A stretch of DNA of 64,000 nucleotides from Candidatus Proruminimicrobium quisquiliarum (GTDB taxonomy: Bacteria > Elusimicrobiota > Endomicrobiia > Endomicrobiales > Endomicrobiaceae). The notes under the pieces are model-generated. The model was not told the origin of the DNA and did not search any database. It was given only the letters and a program-made list of their open reading frames with translations. Made by a program: the position numbers and the translations under genes. Of the stretch, positions 7,466 to 17,210 are shown piece after piece. Location: assembly GCA_018433245.1 (NCBI GenBank), contig JAHDRN010000007.1, forward strand, positions 1-64,000. Reading direction: 5' to 3'. Numbering within the stretch: position 1 is the stretch's first letter; the number at the start of each line of letters is the position of its first letter.

Positions 7466-8026
7466 ATGTTACCAAAAGAACTTTTAGCAGCAGGCGAAGA
7501 AGCAATGAAAAAAACAATAGAAAAAGTAAAACATGATTTTTCTGCGATAAGAACAGGCAGAGCAAACCCTGCTATACTTGAAACTCTCAAGGTTGAAAGT
7601 TACGGGTCAATGATGGCTTTAAACCAGCTTGCCGGAGTAAGCGTGCCTGATGCAAGAACTCTTGAAATAAGACCCTGGGATATATCCCAATTAAACGCTA
7701 TAGAAAAAGCCATACAAAAATCGGATTTGGGATTAACGCCTGTAAACGACGGCAAAATCATAAGGATATCAATACCGCCTTTGACGGAAGACAGAAGAAA
7801 AGAAATTATCAAAACAATAAATAAAATGTCGGAAGATTATAAAGTCGCAGTAAGAAATGAAAGAAGACATATTGTAGACGGCATAAAAAAATCGGAAAAA
7901 GAAAAATTAATAACTGAAGATGACAGAAAAAAATATGAAACGGATTCTCAGAAACTTACCGATTCATACATTAAAAAAATTGAAGATCTCGTTCTTTTAA
8001 AAGAACAGGATTTAATGAAAATATAA
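7466..8026 (+). CDS. frr: Ribosome recycling factor
   Basis: Splits post-termination ribosomes together with EF-G. The 186 residues show SAIRTGRANPAILETLKVE near 25-43, the ISIPPLTEDRRKEI stretch near 98-111 and ARRHI-like NERRHIVDGIKK near 130-141. Length is normal. It follows pyrH after 9 bases with a GGGGGG-containing ribosome-binding site. Confidence 0.97.
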   Translation: MLPKELLAAGEEAMKKTIEKVKHDFSAIRTGRANPAILETLKVESYGSMMALNQLAGVSVPDARTLEIRPWDISQLNAIEKAIQKSDLGLTPVNDGKIIRISIPPLTEDRRKEIIKTINKMSEDYKVAVRNERRHIVDGIKKSEKEKLITEDDRKKYETDSQKLTDSYIKKIEDLVLLKEQDLMKI

Positions 8027-8043
8027 ACGGGAGGGTTTGTAAA

Positions 8044-8217
8044 ATGGCATATGTAATTAATAAAGAAGTCTGTGTAGGATGCGGAGCATGCGAATCTACA
8101 TGTCCTGCAAGCGCAATAAGCGCAACTGACGACAATAAATACGTTATCGGCGATGCATGTGTTGATTGCGGAGCATGCGAATCTGCATGTCCTGTTTCAG
8201 CAATATCCCAAAAGTAG
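8044..8217 (+). CDS. Small 2[4Fe-4S] ferredoxin
   Basis: A 57-residue protein with two complete CxxCxxCxxxCP cluster motifs: CVGCGACESTCP near residues 10-21 and CVDCGACESACP near 38-49. It is a classical clostridial-type 2[4Fe-4S] ferredoxin, a low-potential electron carrier of the cytoplasm. It starts MAYVINKEV with GGGAGGG about 9 bases upstream and ends SAISQK. It fills the gap between frr and uppS exactly, with uppS starting 6 bases later. It could supply electrons to IspG, encoded 4 kb downstream in the same run of genes; that link is inference. Confidence 0.95.
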   Translation: MAYVINKEVCVGCGACESTCPASAISATDDNKYVIGDACVDCGACESACPVSAISQK

Positions 8218-8223
8218 AGTAAA

Positions 8224-8931
8224 GTGTCTTTAAGGGAAAAAATTGATTTTTCAAATTTGCCGGTGCACGTTGCCATAATTATGGACGGCAACGGAAGATG
8301 GGCAAAGAAAAAACTTTTACCAAGAAATTTAGGACATACAAACGGGGTCAAAACAGCGAAAAATATTGTTGAACTTGCAAGGTCAATTAATATTAAAGTT
8401 TTGACCCTGTATGCTTTTTCAACGGAAAATTGGAAGAGGCCCGAAGAAGAAATATCAGGGCTTATGTGGCTTTTAAAAAAATATCTTAAAAGCGAACTTG
8501 CGACGATGCAAAAAAACAATATATCGTTCAGAGTTATCGGAGATATTTCAAAGTTTCCGGAAGATATAATAGCGGAAATTAAGAACGTATGCGAAAAAAC
8601 AAAAAATAACGACGCAATGATTTTTAATTTCGCGTTAAATTACGGATCCAGACAGGAAATATTAAGAGCGGTTAAAAACATAATAGATAAAAAAATAGAT
8701 ACCCCGAGCGAACAAGATATCTCGGACAATTTATATACCGCCGGCCAGCCTGATCCCGATTTACTTATAAGAACTTCCGGTGAAATGAGAATTTCAAATT
8801 TTCTTTTATGGCAGATAGCTTACAGTGAAATTTACATAACCGACGTTTTATGGCCTGATTTTTCGGATGAAGAGTTTTACAAGGCAATTATAGCATACCA
8901 GCAGAGAGAAAGAAGATTCGGCGGAATTTAA
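8224..8931 (+). CDS. uppS: Undecaprenyl diphosphate synthase (isoprenyl transferase)
   Basis: Cis-prenyltransferase that builds the lipid carrier for peptidoglycan and glycan export. The 235 residues contain IIMDGNGRWAKKK (catalytic Asp21), the TLYAFSTENWKRP segment near 60-72, and the C-terminal DLLIRTSGEMRISNFLLWQ and WPDFSDEEF motifs. The start is GTG at 8224, preceded by GAGTAAA. First of a run of envelope and isoprenoid genes (uppS, cdsA, dxr, rseP, ispG). Confidence 0.97.
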   Translation: MSLREKIDFSNLPVHVAIIMDGNGRWAKKKLLPRNLGHTNGVKTAKNIVELARSINIKVLTLYAFSTENWKRPEEEISGLMWLLKKYLKSELATMQKNNISFRVIGDISKFPEDIIAEIKNVCEKTKNNDAMIFNFALNYGSRQEILRAVKNIIDKKIDTPSEQDISDNLYTAGQPDPDLLIRTSGEMRISNFLLWQIAYSEIYITDVLWPDFSDEEFYKAIIAYQQRERRFGGI

Positions 8932-8943
8932 GAGGATTACAAA

Positions 8944-9732
8944 ATGTTATTGCAAAGAATTTTAGTGGCAATTGTCGGAATCCCGTTAATGTTATGGTGT
9001 ATTTATATAGGCGGAATATCGTTTTTTTTAATGTTTTTTGCAATAATATTTTTTTCAATAATTGAATTTTACGGAATATGTAAAAAATACAATCCTATGT
9101 CTTTTACCGGAACGGTAATAGGTTCTGTTTTTTTCGTCTCTCTTTATCTTAATTACAACGTGCAGTTGGTATTGATATCGTCTTTTTTCGTAATTTTTTT
9201 ATTTCAAATGCTGGGAAACAGAATAAATAATGCAAGTTCCGAAATAGCGGTTACTTCCTTCGGAGCATTTTTTATTCCTTGGACGCTGTATCATATGATT
9301 TTAATAAGAGACATTCCGTCTTTCGGAACGCAGTATATAATATTTTTATTTATAAACGTATGGCTGTTGGATACGGCAGCGATGTTTGCCGGTAAAAAAT
9401 TCGGCAAACATAAATTAGCTCCGAATATAAGCCCTAAAAAAACTCTTGAAGGCGCTCTTGCCGGAATATTAACCGCTTTGCCGGTTTCGGTTTTATGCAG
9501 GGAAATTTTTATGAAAAATATAATTACATTAAATGAAGCGGTAATTTTTGCTTTAATAATATCAGTAATCGCGCAATTTTCGGATTTGGCGGAATCATTG
9601 TTTAAACGAGACTGCAATATAAAAGATTCCGGCAATATATTGCCCGGACACGGAGGAATGCTTGACAGATTTGATTCTTATCTTTTTTGCGCTCCTTTAT
9701 TTTATTATGCGATAACAATTTTAAAAGGTTAA
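8944..9732 (+). CDS. cdsA: Phosphatidate cytidylyltransferase
   Basis: Makes CDP-diacylglycerol, the precursor of anionic phospholipids and phosphatidylethanolamine. The 262-residue protein has six to eight hydrophobic spans. The C-terminal signature DSGNILPGHGGMLDRFDSYL is at about residues 230-249, preceded by ISPKKTLEGALAG. The uppS-cdsA-dxr order is common in bacteria. An AGAGGA site precedes the ATG. Confidence 0.96.
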   Translation: MLLQRILVAIVGIPLMLWCIYIGGISFFLMFFAIIFFSIIEFYGICKKYNPMSFTGTVIGSVFFVSLYLNYNVQLVLISSFFVIFLFQMLGNRINNASSEIAVTSFGAFFIPWTLYHMILIRDIPSFGTQYIIFLFINVWLLDTAAMFAGKKFGKHKLAPNISPKKTLEGALAGILTALPVSVLCREIFMKNIITLNEAVIFALIISVIAQFSDLAESLFKRDCNIKDSGNILPGHGGMLDRFDSYLFCAPLFYYAITILKG

Positions 9733-9733
9733 T

Positions 9734-10897
9734 ATGAAAAAAATAGCGGTATTAGGGTCATCGGGCTCAATAGGAATACAAACCTTAGATTTCATAAGAA
9801 AAACAAAAAATGAATTCAAAGTGTGCGGATTATCCGTCAATTCCAATATTGAACTTTTAAAACGACAAATAAAGGAATTTAATCCGTCGTCAGTGTCAAC
9901 CGGAACTAGTGAAGACGCAGAAGTTCTTAAGAAATGGTGTAAAAAAAACAACATCAATACAAAAGTTTATTACGGAATAGACGGATTGAACAAAATAGCG
10001 ACTCTTAAAGAAACGGATTTAGTATTATTTTCAGTTGTCGGCGCCGTAGGGCTTGAACCTCTTTTAAAAGCCATAGAAGCGCGCAAAAATATAGCAATAG
10101 CGAATAAAGAATCTCTCGTAATGTCAGGTTCGGTTATAATGCAAATCGCTAAAGAAAAAAACGTAAAAATTCTTCCTGTTGACAGCGAGCATTCGGCTGT
10201 TTTCCAATGTATCGGAGAGGAAAAAAAAGAATTCGTAAAAAAAATAATTTTAACCGCGTCAGGCGGTCCTTTTTATAAATCAAACAAGAAACTTTCAAAC
10301 ATAACCGTTGAGGACGCTTTGAAGCACCCCACATGGAAAATGGGAAAAAAAATAACCATAGATTCGGCTACTTTAATGAACAAAGGTCTGGAAGCGATAG
10401 AAGCCTCCGTTTTATTCGGTGTTCCAATAGAAAAAATTGAAATAGTCATACATCCTCAGTCAATAGTTCATTCAATGGTTGAATTTAACGACGGATCGGT
10501 TATAGCGCAATTGTCAAACCCCGATATGACTCTTCCGATCCAATATGCGTTATCTTATCCGGAAAGAAAAAAATGTTTCATAAAACCTCTTAATCTTGCG
10601 GAAGCGGGCAAACTTGAATTTTACAAGCCTGACTTTAAAAAATTTGAATGTTTAAAAATAGCATACGACTGCGCAAAAGCGGGCTGGACTATGCCTGCGG
10701 TTATGAATGCCGCAAACGAAATAGCGGTTAAATATTTTCTTAACGGAAAAATTTCATTTGACGCTATACCGAAAATAGTCAAAACCATAACTTCAAAACA
10801 CAAAGTAATAAAAACTAAAGACATAAATAAATATATCAAAATTGATAAAAAGGCAAGGTTTCAAACCGTCAATTTAATAGAGGAGCGTTACATTTAA
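9734..10897 (+). CDS. dxr: 1-deoxy-D-xylulose 5-phosphate reductoisomerase
   Basis: Second enzyme of the MEP isoprenoid pathway, converting DXP to MEP with NADPH. The 387 residues show the nucleotide-binding GSSGSIGIQTLDF near 8-20, ANKESLVMSG near 121-130, the metal-site PVDSEHSAVFQ near 148-158, and HPTWKMGKKITIDSATLMNK near 198-217. It starts one base after cdsA and its stop overlaps the rseP start. Confidence 0.97.
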   Translation: MKKIAVLGSSGSIGIQTLDFIRKTKNEFKVCGLSVNSNIELLKRQIKEFNPSSVSTGTSEDAEVLKKWCKKNNINTKVYYGIDGLNKIATLKETDLVLFSVVGAVGLEPLLKAIEARKNIAIANKESLVMSGSVIMQIAKEKNVKILPVDSEHSAVFQCIGEEKKEFVKKIILTASGGPFYKSNKKLSNITVEDALKHPTWKMGKKITIDSATLMNKGLEAIEASVLFGVPIEKIEIVIHPQSIVHSMVEFNDGSVIAQLSNPDMTLPIQYALSYPERKKCFIKPLNLAEAGKLEFYKPDFKKFECLKIAYDCAKAGWTMPAVMNAANEIAVKYFLNGKISFDAIPKIVKTITSKHKVIKTKDINKYIKIDKKARFQTVNLIEERYI

Positions 10898-11988
10898 TGG
10901 AAATAGTAAAACTTTTTTCAGGTTCATATTCCGTGTTTTTACAAATACTCGGAGTTGTTTTCGGATTAGGCGTTTTAATTTTTGTACACGAATTAGGGCA
11001 TTTCGTAATGGCGAAATTATATAAAGTACGTGTTTTAAAATTCGCTTTCGGGTTCGGTCCGGAATTGTTTGGTTTTACAAAGGGAGAAACAAGGTATGCC
11101 GTATGTACATTTCCTCTCGGCGGTATGGTTGAAATGGCGGGAGAATATTCAGATGAAAAAGGCAAAATAGAACCTAAAGAAGGAGATTATCTCTATTGCA
11201 AGTGGTATAAAAGAATAATGATCGCCGTTATGGGTCCTCTTATGAATTACATTTTAGCTATATTTTTATTTTGGACTCTTTTTACGGCATGGGGAATAAC
11301 GGTTATATCAGAAGAATCTTTTATAGGAAAACTGGCTCCGGAAATGGCAGCCCAGAAAGCAGGTATGCAGGAAGGGGATAAGATTATTTCAATAGACAAC
11401 GTTGAAATAAAATCATGGGATGACATATTGGACAATATGCAGGATAAGGCCGACAAACAGGTTAATATTTCGGTTTTAAGGAATAATGAAAAAATAGATT
11501 TTACTTTTGTCGCAGATAAAAATCCTATAACGGATGTCGGAATGCTTGGCATACAGCCGAAGGTAACGATGGAAAAAACTTCTTTTCTAAGGGCTGCGTA
11601 TTTAAGCGCCCAGATGGTATGGATCCAAACGGCAGTCACGGTTTTATATTTATGGGACAAACTTGTAACTTGGGAAAAACCGGAACTGGCCGGTCCTGTA
11701 GGCGTAATACAAATTATGGCAAAATCAGCCGATGCCGGATTATCAAGTTATATAAGACTGATAGCGATTATTTCAGTCGCGCTCGGTTTATTTAATTTGT
11801 TCCCGATTCCTCTTGTTGACGGCGGAATGATAATATTATTTGCCGTTGAAGGTATAATCCGTAAAAGAATAAGTATAAAAGTTATACAAATATATAATAC
11901 TATCGGTGTCGGAATAATATTGTTAATTTTGATTTTTGCCACTTACAGCGATTTAATAAGGCTGGGAATAGGGAAATTGTTTCATTAA
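10897..11988 (+). CDS. rseP: Site-2 intramembrane zinc metalloprotease (RseP/RasP family)
   Basis: Membrane protease that cuts anti-sigma factors and signal-peptide remnants. The zinc motif HELGH lies in the first membrane span (near residues 32-36) and the third ligand motif LFNLFPIPLVDGG near 301-313. One PDZ domain lies between them (about 145-220: AAQKAGMQEGDKIISID). The 363-residue length fits a single-PDZ member, shorter than two-PDZ E. coli RseP. It shares one base with dxr. Confidence 0.95.
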   Translation: MEIVKLFSGSYSVFLQILGVVFGLGVLIFVHELGHFVMAKLYKVRVLKFAFGFGPELFGFTKGETRYAVCTFPLGGMVEMAGEYSDEKGKIEPKEGDYLYCKWYKRIMIAVMGPLMNYILAIFLFWTLFTAWGITVISEESFIGKLAPEMAAQKAGMQEGDKIISIDNVEIKSWDDILDNMQDKADKQVNISVLRNNEKIDFTFVADKNPITDVGMLGIQPKVTMEKTSFLRAAYLSAQMVWIQTAVTVLYLWDKLVTWEKPELAGPVGVIQIMAKSADAGLSSYIRLIAIISVALGLFNLFPIPLVDGGMIILFAVEGIIRKRISIKVIQIYNTIGVGIILLILIFATYSDLIRLGIGKLFH

Positions 11989-12015
11989 CCAAATATAGTG
12001 TAAAATATTGTTAAT

Positions 12016-13086
12016 ATGAAAATGTTTACAAGAAAAAATACCAAAATCATAAACATAGGCGGAATAAAAATCGGAGGAGGAAATCCGATAAGAGTCCAGT
12101 CTATGACAAATACCGACACAAGAGACTGGAAAGCAACGGTAAGACAAATAAAAGAACTTGAAATGTACGGCTGCGAAATCGTGCGCATTTCCGTGCCTGA
12201 TATGGAATCTGCGCAAAATATCAAAAACATTAAAAAAAACATTTCAATTCCTCTTGTCGCCGATATTCATTTTGACCACAGAATCGCAATAGAAGCTGTA
12301 AAACAAGGCGTTGACAAATTAAGAATAAATCCCGGAAATATAGGTTCCAAAGAAAAAGTTGTGGAACTTGTAAAAGAAGCAAAAAAAGCAAAAATTCCTA
12401 TAAGAATAGGAGTAAATGCCGGTTCTTTAAAAGATGTCCACAATTTTAATAATCCGTGTGACAGAGCCAAAGCTCTTGTAAGAGGAGCAATGGAACATGT
12501 TAAAATACTGGAAGATTGCAATTTTTATGATATAGCAGTATCCTTAAAAGCTTCTGACGTTTCTACAACCGTTGAAGCGCATAAAATATTCGCGCAAAAA
12601 AGAAATTATCCGCTTCATCTGGGAATTACTGAGTCCGGTTCAATGTTCAGAGGAACTATAAAATCATCTTCGGGCCTTGCAATTATGCTTTATTCCGGAA
12701 TAGGGGATACAATCAGAGTTTCTCTTACCGCAAATCCCGTTGAAGAAGTAAAAGTAGCTTATCAAATACTGCAGTCTTTAAATTTAAGAAACACGGGAGT
12801 TGACATCGTATCATGTCCGACATGTTCCAGATGCAAAGTTGATTTAATAAATATTGTAAACAAGCTTGAAGAAGAACTGGCAAAAATAAAAAAAACAAAT
12901 AAAAAAGAAATAAAAATAGCCGTTATGGGATGCGTCGTAAACGGTCCCGGTGAAGCCAAAGACGCGGATTTCGGAATAGCCGGCGGACACGGAGAAGGAA
13001 TTTTATTCAGAAAGGGTAAAATTATAGGAAAAATTCCTCAGGACTTATGGGTAAAAAAACTTATTTCTTTATACAAAAGCATATGA
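12016..13086 (+). CDS. ispG: 4-hydroxy-3-methylbut-2-en-1-yl diphosphate synthase
   Basis: Penultimate enzyme of the MEP pathway, an iron-sulfur reductase. The 356 residues begin with PIRVQSMTNTDTRD (24-37). The [4Fe-4S] ligands lie at CPTC (267/270) and C306 in VMGCVVNGPGEAKDAD. C273 also lies close by. It is the two-domain bacterial form without the plant-type insertion. It needs a low-potential electron donor, and a ferredoxin gene lies 4 kb upstream in the same cluster. The start codon follows a weak ribosome-binding site. Confidence 0.97.
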   Translation: MKMFTRKNTKIINIGGIKIGGGNPIRVQSMTNTDTRDWKATVRQIKELEMYGCEIVRISVPDMESAQNIKNIKKNISIPLVADIHFDHRIAIEAVKQGVDKLRINPGNIGSKEKVVELVKEAKKAKIPIRIGVNAGSLKDVHNFNNPCDRAKALVRGAMEHVKILEDCNFYDIAVSLKASDVSTTVEAHKIFAQKRNYPLHLGITESGSMFRGTIKSSSGLAIMLYSGIGDTIRVSLTANPVEEVKVAYQILQSLNLRNTGVDIVSCPTCSRCKVDLINIVNKLEEELAKIKKTNKKEIKIAVMGCVVNGPGEAKDADFGIAGGHGEGILFRKGKIIGKIPQDLWVKKLISLYKSI

Positions 13087-13113
13087 AGAAGACTTCATAA
13101 AAGGGGCAGTAAA

Positions 13114-13578
13114 ATGGCTGAAATTTATTTAACGAGAGAAGGCAGAAATAAACTTATAGAAGAACTTGACAGGCTACAAAAAAGAAAACCTCAGATACAG
13201 GATGAAATCGCAAGAGCAAGAGAACATGGCGATTTAAGAGAAAATGCCGAATATCATGCGGCAAAAGAATCTTTGACTAATTTAATGCAGCGCATTGCCG
13301 AAATAGATTCAAAATTATCAAGAGCCAAAATAATTGAAGAACAAAATATAGATCCCGATAAAATTTTTATAGGGGTTACGGTTACAATTAAAGATGAAGA
13401 CGGCGATGAATATGAGTACTCCATAGTAGATGAAGAAGAAGCAAATCCTTTAGAAATGAAAATATCAATAGGCTCGCCTCTTGCGCAGGGATTATTGGGA
13501 CATAAAGCCGGTGAAACGGTAGCCGTTAATTTACCGGCCGGAATAACTAAATTTACAATTTTAAAAATAACAAGGTAG
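13114..13578 (+). CDS. greA: Transcription elongation factor GreA
   Basis: Rescues backtracked RNA polymerase by stimulating transcript cleavage. The 154 residues form the N-terminal coiled coil with the acidic tip (AREHGDLRENAEYHAAKE near 42-59) and a C-terminal FKBP-like domain (SIVDEEEANPLEMKISIGSP, then AGETVAVNLPAG). Standard length and motifs. AAAAGGGGCAG precedes the ATG. Confidence 0.97.
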   Translation: MAEIYLTREGRNKLIEELDRLQKRKPQIQDEIARAREHGDLRENAEYHAAKESLTNLMQRIAEIDSKLSRAKIIEEQNIDPDKIFIGVTVTIKDEDGDEYEYSIVDEEEANPLEMKISIGSPLAQGLLGHKAGETVAVNLPAGITKFTILKITR

Positions 13579-13618
13579 ATTAAACAAACATTAAAAAAAT
13601 ATTCTAATGAAATAAAGA

Positions 13619-15148
13619 ATGAAAATATTTGATTTCTTTCTTAAAATAACAAATAAACAAGCTATTATTGTAATTATACTGATAGCTTGTTTTCATTTTA
13701 TAAACACTTTAATCGTTTTAAAAACCAATAATTTTTATTCTTCCATGGATGAATCAGTCGTTGGCATTGTTGATATGTCAACTTCATTTGCACATGAATA
13801 TAAGCTGATAAATATTATAAACGAAAGAAATATATCCGACCTAATGGAAACGCTTATTTCTTATTGGAAACCTCCGGCATATTTCGTACTGGCTTTTCCT
13901 TTTTTATTCTTTATATCTGATATAGCCGTTTTTTTAGGCGTATTTAATTTTTTTTTATCTCTTATAACACTGCTGTCAGTTTATGGTATAGTATCAAAAA
14001 TAATTTCAAAACAGGCGGGTTTGCTTGCAAGTTTTATTCTAAGTTTTCTGCCGTTATTTTTTATAATACACCGTACATTTTTTATTGAAACGCTCTTGGC
14101 TTCCGCTTTCGCGCTGTCAATATATCTGATACTACCCTCACAAAAAAACGGTAAACTTCCGAATGTGAAAATTATTTTTGCAATTGCTTTAGGATTATTG
14201 ACGAAAGAACAATTTTTTCTTTATCTGCCTTTTATTATAATATTTGCTTTTTATAAAAGTCCGGTTAATAATACAAAAAAAATTATAAATATAATATTGT
14301 CATTTGGATTTTCATTAATTACTGCATATATACTTTGGTATTATTATCTTCCTGATAACCTATTTTATCATTTAATAAAATATGCGAAGGACAACATACA
14401 AACAGATTATTTTTTTTATTTAAAAGATTTCTATTATTTCAGTATTTCGCCTTTTATATGCATTTCTTTTATCTTTGCAGCCGTATATTTTATTTTTAAG
14501 AAAAAATATTTGCTTTTTATTTTAACGCCTTTGTTAATACTTTTTATCTTTTCGCTTTCGCCAAACAAAGTTACAAGACACATATATCCGGTAATAATAT
14601 TCATCCCGATTTTAATAACTTTTTTTATATATGAAATTAAAAATACCGTTCTAAGAAATGCATTTGTTTTAATATTCGTATTTTTTATGGTTTTGCAATT
14701 TATTCTTATAAATTATTCAGAAAACACATATTACAGAGAAAAAAAATTTAACGATTATAATCAATTTAAAGGATTAGCATATGCTTTTGCCATACCTAAA
14801 ACCGAAACATATAAAATGCAGCACCTTATGTTTAAAAGATTGCTGGGAGATTCTTTTATTAGAAACACTGTTTTTATTAATGTTTTTACGCCGCTTGTAT
14901 ATAATTTTTTAATTTTACAAAAAGAAAGAACCGATATTTTACTTAATATTATAACTTATGAAGGCATACCATATTTAAAAAATGATATAAATTTATACAA
15001 TAACATTGTGATAAGTGACTATAATACAGCCGTATTTGAAAATTTTGACGGTTTTTTGAAAAAAAACACTAATTTCAAAAAAACTAAAGAAATAAAAATA
15101 TATAATCATAATAATGCCAAAGCTTGGCTGTATCAAAATCAATATTAA
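13619..15148 (+). CDS. Multi-span membrane protein, probable GT-C glycosyltransferase (PMT/ArnT-like)
   Basis: A 509-residue AT-rich integral membrane protein with roughly ten to twelve spans. An acidic motif, SMDESVVG (about residues 42-49), sits in the first external loop, where PMT/ArnT enzymes carry their catalytic Asp. It is followed by a SYWKPPAYFVL segment resembling the H/KPPL region of that superfamily. The last 100 residues form a soluble tail. It probably moves a sugar from a polyprenyl-phosphate donor to an envelope acceptor. The family is inferred from topology and motifs, not from strong similarity. Confidence 0.55.
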   Translation: MKIFDFFLKITNKQAIIVIILIACFHFINTLIVLKTNNFYSSMDESVVGIVDMSTSFAHEYKLINIINERNISDLMETLISYWKPPAYFVLAFPFLFFISDIAVFLGVFNFFLSLITLLSVYGIVSKIISKQAGLLASFILSFLPLFFIIHRTFFIETLLASAFALSIYLILPSQKNGKLPNVKIIFAIALGLLTKEQFFLYLPFIIIFAFYKSPVNNTKKIINIILSFGFSLITAYILWYYYLPDNLFYHLIKYAKDNIQTDYFFYLKDFYYFSISPFICISFIFAAVYFIFKKKYLLFILTPLLILFIFSLSPNKVTRHIYPVIIFIPILITFFIYEIKNTVLRNAFVLIFVFFMVLQFILINYSENTYYREKKFNDYNQFKGLAYAFAIPKTETYKMQHLMFKRLLGDSFIRNTVFINVFTPLVYNFLILQKERTDILLNIITYEGIPYLKNDINLYNNIVISDYNTAVFENFDGFLKKNTNFKKTKEIKIYNHNNAKAWLYQNQY

Positions 15149-15174
15149 ATTAAAAAAAAACTATGTTTTTTATA

Positions 15175-15203
15175 TTGACAATACCGTTATATAATAGTAA
15201 AAT
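15175..15203 (+). promoter_or_regulatory. Promoter of tig-clpP-clpX-lon
   Basis: A perfect TTGACA (15175-15180), a 17-base spacer and TAAAAT (15198-15203), about 70 bases before tig. A TATAAT at 15190-15195 lies inside the spacer but has no -35 box at the right distance. No heat-shock inverted repeat (CIRCE) is seen. Confidence 0.75.
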
Positions 15204-15274
15204 AAAAAAGTTATTTAAAATCTGTAAATCCAACGATAAAAAAATAATATAATTTTAATATAAGAGGGGATAAA

Positions 15275-16591
15275 ATGAGTACGCAAAAATGCGAATTTCA
15301 ATCGAAAGTTTTGGAGAAAAAACCTTGTGGTTTGGTAATGGAGATAGAAATACCGAAATCAGAAACGGATACTGAACTGGAAAATATATATCAATCTATA
15401 CAGGCTACCGCAAAAGTTCCCGGTTTTAGAGCCGGTAAAGTTCCGATGGATCTTGTAAAAAAAGAATATACGGGAATTGCAAGAGAAAAACTTGTTGAAA
15501 ATATGATTAAAAAGACTGTTTTTTCGGCTCTTGAAAAAGAAAATTTTTCACCGATAGATATGCCTTCCGTAAAAGATATTAACTTTGAAGACGGCAAAAA
15601 TCTGAAATATGTATTTGAGGCCGAATGCCATCCGGAAATAACCGTAAAAAATTATAAAGGTATTGATATTAAAAAAGAAAAACTGAGAGTGACGGATTCA
15701 AATATAGATGAAAACATAAATATCATGCTTGACAGAAACGCAAAACTTGCAGTATCGGAAGACGGAGTTGTAAAAAATGACAGTTTTGTTATAGTTAATT
15801 ATCAGGGTTTTTGTGACGGAGCGGAAATTAAAGAAATTAAGGCTGATGATCATATGATTGATCTCGGCGCCGAAAATACATTAAAAGGATTTAAAGATTT
15901 GGCAGGCTCAAAAAAAGGAGAAACAAAAGATATTGAAATTGAATATCCTGCAGATTATCCTAACAAAACATTAGCCGGCAAAAAAGTTATATTTAAAACC
16001 ACGGTAGTTGAAATAAAGAATAAGCATCTGCCTGAGCTAAACGATGATTTTGCAAAAGACATGGGGCTTGAAAATCTTGAAGATTTAAAGAAAAAATTAA
16101 AAGAAACTCTGGAGCAGGAAGAAATAAAAAGACAAAATGCCGAAACTGAAAAACAAATAGTTGAGCATCTGTTAAATCACAATAAATTTGACGTTCCTTC
16201 CGCAATGATTGCTCAGCAAAAGGAATATTTAATAAAAAGAATGTCGGAATATATGAAAAATCAGGGAGCTCCCGGGGATTACGTAGCAAAACAAATTGAA
16301 TCCAATCAGGAAAAATATAACGATGAAGCCGAAAAAAATGTAAGATTGTCATATATTCTGAATTCCATTTACACAACCGAGAAACTGGAAGTTTCAGAAC
16401 AGGATTTGGAAGCCGAAAAACAAAAAATGTTTGATTCAAATCCTACAAGAAAAGATGAAGTAGAAAAATATTTTAAAGAACACAAAAACAATATATCGGC
16501 TTCAATGAAAGAAGAAAAATTATTTAAATTTTTAACCGATAATGCAAAAGTCACCGAAAGCGAAAAAGATATGCCTGTAAAAGTAAAATAG
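15275..16591 (+). CDS. tig: Trigger factor
   Basis: Ribosome-associated chaperone and peptidyl-prolyl isomerase. In the 438 residues, the ribosome-binding domain carries the signature VPGFRAGKVPMDLVKKEY (about 48-65), close to the canonical GFRxGKxP. An FKBP-like domain (about 165-250) and a C-terminal helical chaperone region follow. tig-clpP-clpX-lon is a widespread gene order for protein quality control. GAGGGG precedes the ATG. Confidence 0.96.
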   Translation: MSTQKCEFQSKVLEKKPCGLVMEIEIPKSETDTELENIYQSIQATAKVPGFRAGKVPMDLVKKEYTGIAREKLVENMIKKTVFSALEKENFSPIDMPSVKDINFEDGKNLKYVFEAECHPEITVKNYKGIDIKKEKLRVTDSNIDENINIMLDRNAKLAVSEDGVVKNDSFVIVNYQGFCDGAEIKEIKADDHMIDLGAENTLKGFKDLAGSKKGETKDIEIEYPADYPNKTLAGKKVIFKTTVVEIKNKHLPELNDDFAKDMGLENLEDLKKKLKETLEQEEIKRQNAETEKQIVEHLLNHNKFDVPSAMIAQQKEYLIKRMSEYMKNQGAPGDYVAKQIESNQEKYNDEAEKNVRLSYILNSIYTTEKLEVSEQDLEAEKQKMFDSNPTRKDEVEKYFKEHKNNISASMKEEKLFKFLTDNAKVTESEKDMPVKVK

Positions 16592-16600
16592 GAGGCCCGA

Positions 16601-17209
16601 ATGCCGAATTTTATACCTACGGTTATAGACAAAAGCGGAAATACTTCAGTCGGATATGATATTTATTCCAGATTACTGAAAGACAGGATTATTTTTGTAG
16701 GCGGACATGAAGGAGCCGTTACGACAGATTCCGCGAATTCTCTTATCGCACAGCTTTTATTTCTTGATGCCGAGGATAATACAAAAGATATAACTTTATA
16801 TATAAATTGTCCCGGCGGAATGGTAACGGCAGGGCTTGCCGTTTATGACACAATGCAGTATATAAAAAGCCCGGTTACCACTATATGCATGGGTATGGCA
16901 ATGTCTTTCGGAGCAGTACTTCTTGCAGCAGGCGCAAAGGGAAAAAGATACGCATTGCAGCATTCGAGAATAATGATACACCAGCCTCTTATTTACGGAG
17001 GGGGAATTTCCGGAACTGTATCGGATATTGATATTGAAACAAGAGAATTAGTATTAACAAAAGAAAAATTATCGGTAATTATCGCAAATCACACCGGGCA
17101 AACGAAAGAAAAAGTAATGGCTGATACCGAAAGAAATTATTATATGTCAGCGGAAGAGGCAAAAAATTACGGAATAATAGACGACATTATAATATCGGGG
17201 AAAAAATAA
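16601..17209 (+). CDS. clpP: ATP-dependent Clp protease proteolytic subunit
   Basis: Barrel-forming serine protease partner of ClpX. The 202 residues carry the full catalytic triad: S102 in [12 protein letters not shown]127 in HSRIMIHQP and D176 in [10 protein letters not shown]. The length and the NCPGG oxyanion-region motif near 69-73 are standard. It sits 9 bases after tig and one base before clpX. Confidence 0.98.
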   Translation: MPNFIPTVIDKSGNTSVGYDIYSRLLKDRIIFVGGHEGAVTTDSANSLIAQLLFLDAEDNTKDITLYINCPGGMVTAGLAVYDTMQYIKSPVTTICMGMAMSFGAVLLAAGAKGKRYALQHSRIMIHQPLIYGGGISGTVSDIDIETRELVLTKEKLSVIIANHTGQTKEKVMADTERNYYMSAEEAKNYGIIDDIIISGKK

Positions 17210-17210
17210 T

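Noticed and set aside
7971-8519. 182-codon minus-strand ORF across frr, ferredoxin and uppS
   Set aside because: It lies opposite three well-supported genes and its composition is that of an antisense shadow.
15190-15195. TATAAT as the -10 box of tig
   Set aside because: The perfect TTGACA lies only 9 bases upstream. The TAAAAT at 15198 has the right 17-base spacing and is preferred.
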